Assembly: GCA_024449915.1 (NCBI GenBank)
Contig: JAMZAV010004545.1
Span: 1-64,000 of the forward strand
Reading direction: 5' to 3'
Length of the DNA: 64,000 bases
Origin: Sweltsa coloradensis
Lineage: Eukaryota > Arthropoda > Insecta > Plecoptera > Chloroperlidae
The notes under the pieces are model-generated. The model saw nothing but the letters and a program-made list of their open reading frames with translations. It searched no databases and was not told where the DNA came from. The translations under genes were made by a program, and so were the position numbers. This document shows positions 57,998 to 64,000 of this stretch, in pieces. Positions within the stretch are counted from its first letter, which is position 1. Every line of letters starts with the position of its first letter.

Positions 57998-59803
57998 CAG
58001 TGGTTCTCAACCGGTGGTCCGTGTCGTGGTAGAGGACGGATCATTTTATATGTTATGCGTTTATAAATTTTTATTGATGAGCGAAGCGACGACTCATTTC
58101 ACTGACCCCAAAAAATTAGCTCCATGTTTTTTTTTTTTTTTTTTTTTTTTATTTTTGTCATTTGGTAGCGGTATTCACGGGCAAACGACACTAAGCGATC
58201 TTGATGAAATTTTGAGGGACTTCGAAATCTCTGAACTTAGAGTGTATTATTTTTCGGTACAATTCGAGAATATTTTCTCATGAATATCGTACTTTTACGA
58301 TTTTTTCAATTTTTAGTGCGATGTATTTCGTAACATTTGGCCGATTCTGACCAAACGTGTGGGCTACATGTTCATATTATACATGGAGATAAGGTATGGT
58401 GATGTTGTACCTTTTGAAAGAAAAGGTTGGAAAAGTACCCGAATCCATAAAATGAAAGCTTTTAATATAAGTTTTTTTACGGTTTAGTGCGAGTTGTCGT
58501 GTCCATTTGGCCGATTTGACCAAATGGGGTAGGGCTACAACGTTCATATTATACATGGACATTAAGGTTTATGGTGATGTAGTATGTTTGAAAGAAAAAG
58601 TTGGAAAGTTACCGATAATCCATAGAAATTAAGATGTTAATGTAATTTTTTTACGGTAAATAATAACTTTGACAGTAGGCCTAGTGCCTAACAATCGAAC
58701 TTGCAACATCACACTACATGCTAGGCGTAAGCAAACACTTGTAAAGTAAAGATATCCACGCAAACTAAAAACTTAACGCAAAAGCTCATCCATCAACGCG
58801 GGCGGGACTTTAGAGTTGCACTGTATTATTAATACATACATTTTTAACATCTGTTATTTCATTTCTCTGAGCGTAACTTGCAAAAATACACGAACGTACA
58901 TTGATCATTGTCAACTTAGTATTTGCATAGCTCATAAGATTCTGCTTTGTAATATGTTTGATACACCCCGCGACCCCCCCCCCTCCTCAAAACGCCTCCT
59001 GTGCCAAACCACCCAATGTACTTCGACCAATATTAAATATATCGTGGCTTTATTTATTAACTAGTATATTTTGTTTCAAATAAGAAAACATAAATATCAA
59101 TTTCATTAGCAGTTTTATCAAAGAAAATAATGCGGTTTTGCGTGTTGTATTCACCTGTGTCTGTGAGAAGAGAATCTTCACTAAAGGAGGTAAGGGCACA
59201 TAGTGTCCAGTAATAAAGAAATTATTATCTCTTGATGAAAAACTAAACAAAGTGCCAAAGAAAATCAAATTCTGATATAATATTTAAAAATAACTTTCAT
59301 TTCCATGGACAGGCAGGCACCAAATCCTCATAAGTATGATTTTGCAATGTGCAAACTTTTGCAAAAAATGCATTATGCATTTGTTTTGTAAAAGATGCCT
59401 AAAAGATTGCACGAATCAATAGTTTCAATAAAAAACAAATCCGCAGCTGTCTGCTCACAATAACGAATAATTAATTTCTCACTCTACTAAGTCAGGCTGC
59501 AGATAAAAGTTCACATTTTTTTGGTAAGGGTACTACGTAAACAAAAAATAGTTTACAATGGGGTCAAGGCCGAGTGAGTTTGAGTAAACTGCTACAAAAA
59601 CCGTTAGTTTTATAACTACGACAATTAATGATAGTCTCTCGATGCCCCTACCCTACTTTTAACAAGAATATTATGGTTCCTCTCCTTTATATGACACTCC
59701 CCCCCCCCCCCCCCATACTATAGGGCTAATTTGAATGTGGTGGTCCATCCGTTTATGATATTGTGAAGGTGGGTCGCGTGTGCAACAAAGGGTTGAGAAA
59801 CCT
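57998..59803. mobile_element. hAT-like element, 1.8 kb, non-coding
   Basis: The left end cagtggttctcaaccggtgg and the right end gggttgagaaacct are an imperfect inverted pair typical of animal hAT elements. The flanks are an exact 8-bp duplication, gtttagat (57,990-57,997 and 59,804-59,811). No transposase-like protein is readable inside. The interior includes a poly-T run (58,127-58,150), a duplicated ~175-bp block (58,313-58,660) and a C run (59,700-59,714), so it is a non-autonomous or gutted copy. Confidence 0.8.
58313..58660. repeat. two tandem ~175-bp units
   Basis: tagtgcgatgtatttcg ... ttggccgattctgaccaaac ... ttcatattatacatggagat ... tggtgatgttgtacc (from 58,313) recurs from about 58,488 as tagtgcgagttgtcg ... 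ttggccgatttgaccaaatg ... ttcatattatacatggacat ... tggtgatgtagtatg. It lies inside the hAT-like element. Confidence 0.85.
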
Positions 59804-59984
59804 GTTTAGATATACAAAAATATACATTAAACATCTGGGCGATATGTGTGTTTTACTACAATAGACAAAACATAAAATCTCAGTAGGAATTCCATAAACG
59901 ATTAAATTACATATGAAGGAAAACAAGAAATAATTGACTAAAAAAGGACAATTCAATATTACTATAATATAAGTGTTTGGCGTC

Positions 59985-60085
59985 TGGAGGGGGTAGTGGT
60001 TAGAACTGTCACCTTCTATGCGTATAGTTCAAGATAACGATTTTATTATTATTATTTAATAATAATAATAATAATATCATCTAAT
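59985..60085 (+). mobile_element. possible tRNA-derived SINE fragment with (ATT)n tail
   Basis: gggggtagtggttagaactgtcacc (A-box-like), then atagttcaagataacg (B-box-like) about 30 bases later, then a (TTA)n/(AAT)n stretch to 60,077. The layout fits a tRNA-headed retroposon, but it is short and diverged. Confidence 0.35.
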
Positions 60086-60089
60086 AATA

Positions 60090-61255
60090 CATATGGTGTT
60101 ATTACGGCCCTCAGATCCTATGCAGTGCAATCCTGTTTATAATTTGTCCAGTTTTTCCTCCGCTGTAACTGTTGTCTGGATTGGGTAGTATAAATTAGCT
60201 CTTGTACATACCTCACAACTTATTAGTACGCCTAATTACAGTTTACCGCATTTGGTCACCAGAAGCAACCTGTGTACGTCTATCTATACCCTATACTCCG
60301 ACGATCATATTGGGATGGGGGGGGGAGGGGCAGTAAAATTCTGTATTGATTCGGGGTTGGTTTAAATTCGTATTAATTTTTAGTACAAGCTAATCAGATC
60401 AATTGATTTTTAACCTTTATTTATATGATTCCTTTACTGCATATCACTGCTTCTTCACAGCTTCTTTTCCAGATAGAGGTAGCACTGGGCAGACGCGCGC
60501 GACATTTGACATATGGTGTGTCGCGGGGGGGGGGGCTAAGTAAATCCTAACCCTAGCGTTTTTGAACGTTGCAATCATGTGTTCCCAGCGTACTAAACAT
60601 ATCGTGACGTTTGTTTTGTGATATTTGAAAAGATAAGTGGTGACAGTTTGCGGAGTAATGCTCAGGAGCACAAAGATTCGCCTACATTGTGCGGGATCGA
60701 ACTCGTGTCCTGGGTACCTACATACTTTGGACCACCTGCAAAGGAGGCGGGACTCAAACTCATCGAACATGGCAACAATTCTCGAATCAGCCTAAAGGCA
60801 CCCGCGCAAATCTCAAAAAGAGGTCAATTCCTCCGCCCTTGTGACATACAAGTAACTCTTCCATGACTTAGAAGGAGACTATCTGACCTGACGGCATTCG
60901 GTGTGTTGCTGCTACCCAACCTGACGTGTGCAGAGGTGTTCTTGATTTACCCTGAGAAAAAGGTGTTTACCCACACTTATTTTATTTGTTCATTATTCCA
61001 TTCATATTTCGGTATCGTATATGGGCTATATCGATAAACGTCAAGTTTGAAAATGCGGGAAGTAATGTAAACGTAGGCTTCGTAGAATTAATGGAACCAT
61101 CATAATGAGTCAGGATATGTGATGTGATAAATGTAAGTAGTAAATACAAGGTAAACATTTTGTGAACTTTAACTTGTGAGTGCAAGAACTATACTTCGTA
61201 CTTCGTGGACGCTTATCATAAACGCTCAGTTATTCAAACTGCGGATGTAATGTAA
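60090..61255. other. unassigned region
   Basis: No gene is supported; overlapping open frames near 60,444-60,866 on both strands have no domain features. The stretch gggatcgaactcgtgtcctgg near 60,691-60,711 reads, on the minus strand, like a tRNA B box, with no matching A box recognised. Confidence 0.4.
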
Positions 61256-61260
61256 AATAG

Positions 61261-61560
61261 TAGGCTTTACAGAAGGCGAGGCTCTGGCAATGGCAATCGT
61301 CGTCGGGACCTTGCCCCATTCTCTTGACGACCCTCGACGATCGATGACCTCACGACGATGACGAAGACAATGACGACCGAGACGTGATAACCCCCTTTCC
61401 CCCCCCTTCCCTGGCTGTCTTACCCCCCCCCTAGGTTAAGACTTGGTGTATATATGGACCTAACGGGGGTTTTTTTTTTTTTTTTTTTTGTTTTTTTTTT
61501 TTTTTTTGGACGCGTCCGCTTATTATTAATCTCCAAATAAACCAAAATTATATTCTATAA
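61261..61560 (+). mobile_element. SINE-like repeat copy in the opposite orientation
   Basis: It is the only plus-oriented copy of the family. It starts within the body (gcgaggctctggcaatggca, cgtcgtcgggacc), shows gacgtgataacccc, the tail start atggacctaacggggg, then a T-rich run (61,471-61,507) that splits the tail, and ggacgcgtccgc with ccaaataaaccaaa at the 3' end. The T run inside the tail is unusual. Confidence 0.7.
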
Positions 61561-61564
61561 TATA

Positions 61565-61705
61565 ATTAAAAAACTATTATTTTATTTTTATTATTATTAT
61601 TATATTATTATTTATTATTATTATTATTGTTGTCATCATACTTACTATAATATATATTATTATTAGTATTATAGCAATATTCCTTATTTATATTATTTTA
61701 TTTAT
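61565..61705. repeat. (TTA)n-type microsatellite
   Basis: Mostly TTA/ATT triplets with interruptions, directly after the SINE-like copy at 61,261, and perhaps grown from its tail. Confidence 0.7.
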
Positions 61706-62492
61706 TGTTGTTTGGTAATAAGATTACGTATAGGTACTTAACTAAAAGCTGAGACTTTCGTAGACTGTGCGGATCTCGGTTGTCGGCTCATCATTCTATC
61801 GGGGAGGATCCATGTTGACAAAAATTCTCTACACTTGTGCAATTCTGTATTTCTCTGCAGGTGGTTTTTCGAAGACTGAGTTTACTCCGAACACGTCTTT
61901 TGTTACCCTTCACCGCCGTAGTTCCTATGCCTTGAGGGCTCAACCCTCCTGCGACTGCACGAGTGTCCGAGCTCGCTCAGAAGTTCGCGTTTCTCCACCG
62001 CATGGATGGCACTGTCCATGCGTTTGACACAAATCGCATTTGTGTATTTTAAAGCTAAATAACATAAGGATTATATGACAATTTCGACCTTGCGGGTTTT
62101 CTTAATATCTCTTAACGCAGTCTCGTGTTTTTTTTAGACTTATACGATCAAAAATACGAATGGCAACTATCAAACCTTTTTGACACTAACACATCATCAA
62201 ATTGAAATAAGCTAGGCAAAGACACCATTTGTTTATGGATGAAATTTATATTATTCACTAGAAAGAGCATAAATTTCCGAAGGTAACCGTACCAAAGACT
62301 TGTATGTTGACTGTTTGATGTCCTTCAACATAAATAGAATGTGGGACATTTATTTGTTTGAGATGGACGAACACACAGCCTTAACCCATCTATCCTAACA
62401 TCGTCACTCTTCCAATTTAACCCCCCGCGTCTTCACTACGTCTTCCTTTGGAGTTATGCTTCCTTTGGGAGGAATAAAAAAAAAAAAAAAAA

Positions 62493-62532
<40 letters not shown>

Positions 62533-62640
62533 ATGGTGGTAATTCACAATTATGGAAAAATAAAATTTTGGAGATTCCATTACACTTTACATGGGCAGCT
62601 GATAACTCTACCGTTGAGTGCCGCTTAAATGACATTAACT
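61706..62640. other. unassigned region with A-rich run
   Basis: No gene is supported. A nearly pure A run of about 55 bases lies at 62,477-62,531. A frame at 61,767-62,027 has no family features. Confidence 0.4.
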
Positions 62641-62644
62641 AACG

Positions 62645-64000
62645 AACTAACTTAACATGAAATGACTTAAGTACTTGCTGTGAACTCTATGTACTTTTCG
62701 AAAAACGATCTGTACCAAATTTACGTAAACAAAAAAAACTCCAAATCACTATGTCAGGTACCAATTTTCACTGTCCTGAACCAAGAAATGGCTATTAGCT
62801 TGCTGTGATCTATGAAACTTTTCGTAAAAACGTTCTTACCAATTAACAGTGAACTAAAAAATCTGTCCCAAAATCAGTGTACTAAATTTTTTTACTGTTC
62901 CCATAACTTTTTTCATTGTGTTTTCACTCATGAGAATGGCTTAAGTTCTACTCATATGAAATCTATTAGAATCCTTTTCGTAAAACGAAAAAAGAACAAA
63001 AATAATTCCATCGTTATCCAAATTTACAGTGTCTTAAAAAATGCTGTCCCCAAATCAAAGTGTACTAAATTTTCACTGTCCTTAACATGAAATGACTCAA
63101 CAGTTCTTGCTATAACTTCTCGTAAAAATCTACGATCTGTACGGCAATTTAACTACTAGAAAAACTTTCCAAATCAGTGTATCTAATTTTCACTGTCATT
63201 GGTTTTTTGCATTTTGTAAAGATTTTTTTTATTGGTGGGAGGGTTTTAAAAGATTTTACATTAAAAAAAGTTTCTCGTTTTTTAATTTAAAAAAGAAAAA
63301 AAAAAAAAAGAATAATACACGTGAAATGGCTTTAAGTACTTGCTCAGAAACTATGAAGTGTTTTTCGTTTAAAAAATATCTGCGGTTAAATTTACAGTGT
63401 ACTAAAATATATTGTACAAATAATATGTACTTAATTTTCAGCTTAAGCACTAGGTGTGTATCTGGTATTATTTTGGCTTTAAACATCTTACCTTTTTTAC
63501 AGTGTACATGGAATAAAGTGTACGCAAAAACATTGTGTACAAATTTTCAATGTCCTAATTAATTGTATGGCTTTAAAAAAGGCTTTAAAAAGGAACCGCA
63601 AGGACTAGACCAACACAAATAGCAAAATGCATACCCTTTTCGCATAAAAAATGTACCGGAAAATCACTAATGTGTGTGATGTCTACATATTGCAAAATTT
63701 TTATTCTCATAGCCTATACTTTCCCGAGCAGGTCAATTTTGTTCTAAGAACCGCAAGGAATAGACAAGACAAGTAGGTACCTCGTACCAGTTTCGCATAA
63801 GAGTGGTTGCGAAAATAACATAATGTTTGTGTTTTCACATTGCAATTTTTAAATGATCTTTTTACTGTCCGGGGGTCAATTTTGGACTCAAGCACGATCC
63901 ACAAGGTCCCAAACTCAAGTGTACTTATATTTTCACGTCGCTTAACATGAAATGACTCAAGTTCTTGCTATGAAACTTCTCTGTAAAAACGATCTGTAGC
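62645..64000. repeat. degenerate tandem array reaching the right edge
   Basis: The phrase cttaacatgaaatgact recurs near 62,651, 63,083 and 63,942, with diverged forms near 62,783, 62,930 and 63,320. It is followed each time by cttgct-like, cgtaaaaacgatctgta-like and tcagtgtactaaattttcac-like blocks. Spacing is about 130-155 bases where clearest. The array continues past base 64,000. Confidence 0.75.

Noticed and set aside
60444..60866. Overlapping frames of 108 and 82 residues on opposite strands
   Set aside because: No domain, no splice context, and overlap with a tRNA-B-box-like retroposon trace.

Overview
The window reads as intron-bearing, gene-poor eukaryotic DNA, most likely from an invertebrate. 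It has no operon-like gene packing. It carries several classes of animal retrotransposon and DNA transposon, many microsatellites and long AT-rich non-coding stretches. A TAGGCCTA-type octamer is frequent from about 42.7 to 55 kb. I cannot name the species. Reading frames break again and again at homopolymers, worst in the first 8 kb, so either old decay or uncorrected sequencing error is present and every frameshift call needs that caution.

Layout. 0.8-8.9 kb: two copies of one non-LTR retrotransposon (RT, CCHC knuckle, restriction-like endonuclease-type C-terminus). The second copy is split by a 2.3-kb foldback (palindromic) element, and the first copy serves as its related empty site. 9.2-18.6 kb: a patchwork of 3' ends of a second LINE (EN-RT-RNase H type, minus strand), a dispersed SINE-like repeat, a ~700-bp GAGCGAAGCGAGCG repeat and a 458-bp hAT-type MITE. 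16.7-31.9 kb: one long copy of the second LINE on the minus strand. An 11.06-kb Ty3/gypsy LTR retrotransposon (2.06-kb LTRs, 4-bp target duplication ATGT) is inserted in its endonuclease domain and a SINE-like repeat in its RT domain. 31.9-36.2 kb: more SINE copies, then a satellite of about 25 x 86 bp that is homologous to the 5' head of the SINE, then CCAGT-rich minisatellite DNA. 36.2-49 kb: mostly sequence I cannot assign, with a second foldback at 40.5-41.9 kb, a short hairpin with a tRNA-like core and one candidate host exon (45.9-46.7 kb). 49.2-51.5 kb: a frame-broken transposase-like gene on the minus strand. 51.5-64 kb: non-coding DNA with LINE fragments, a 1.8-kb hAT-like element with an 8-bp target duplication, another SINE copy and a degenerate tandem array that runs off the right edge.

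How the parts relate. The second LINE and the SINE share their 3' terminal ~34 bp, the usual sign that a SINE borrows a LINE's machinery. The order of events can be read by nesting: the LINE is oldest, the SINE and the LTR element landed in it, and the 86-bp satellite arose by amplifying a SINE head. No RNA gene, CRISPR array or intact host gene could be supported.
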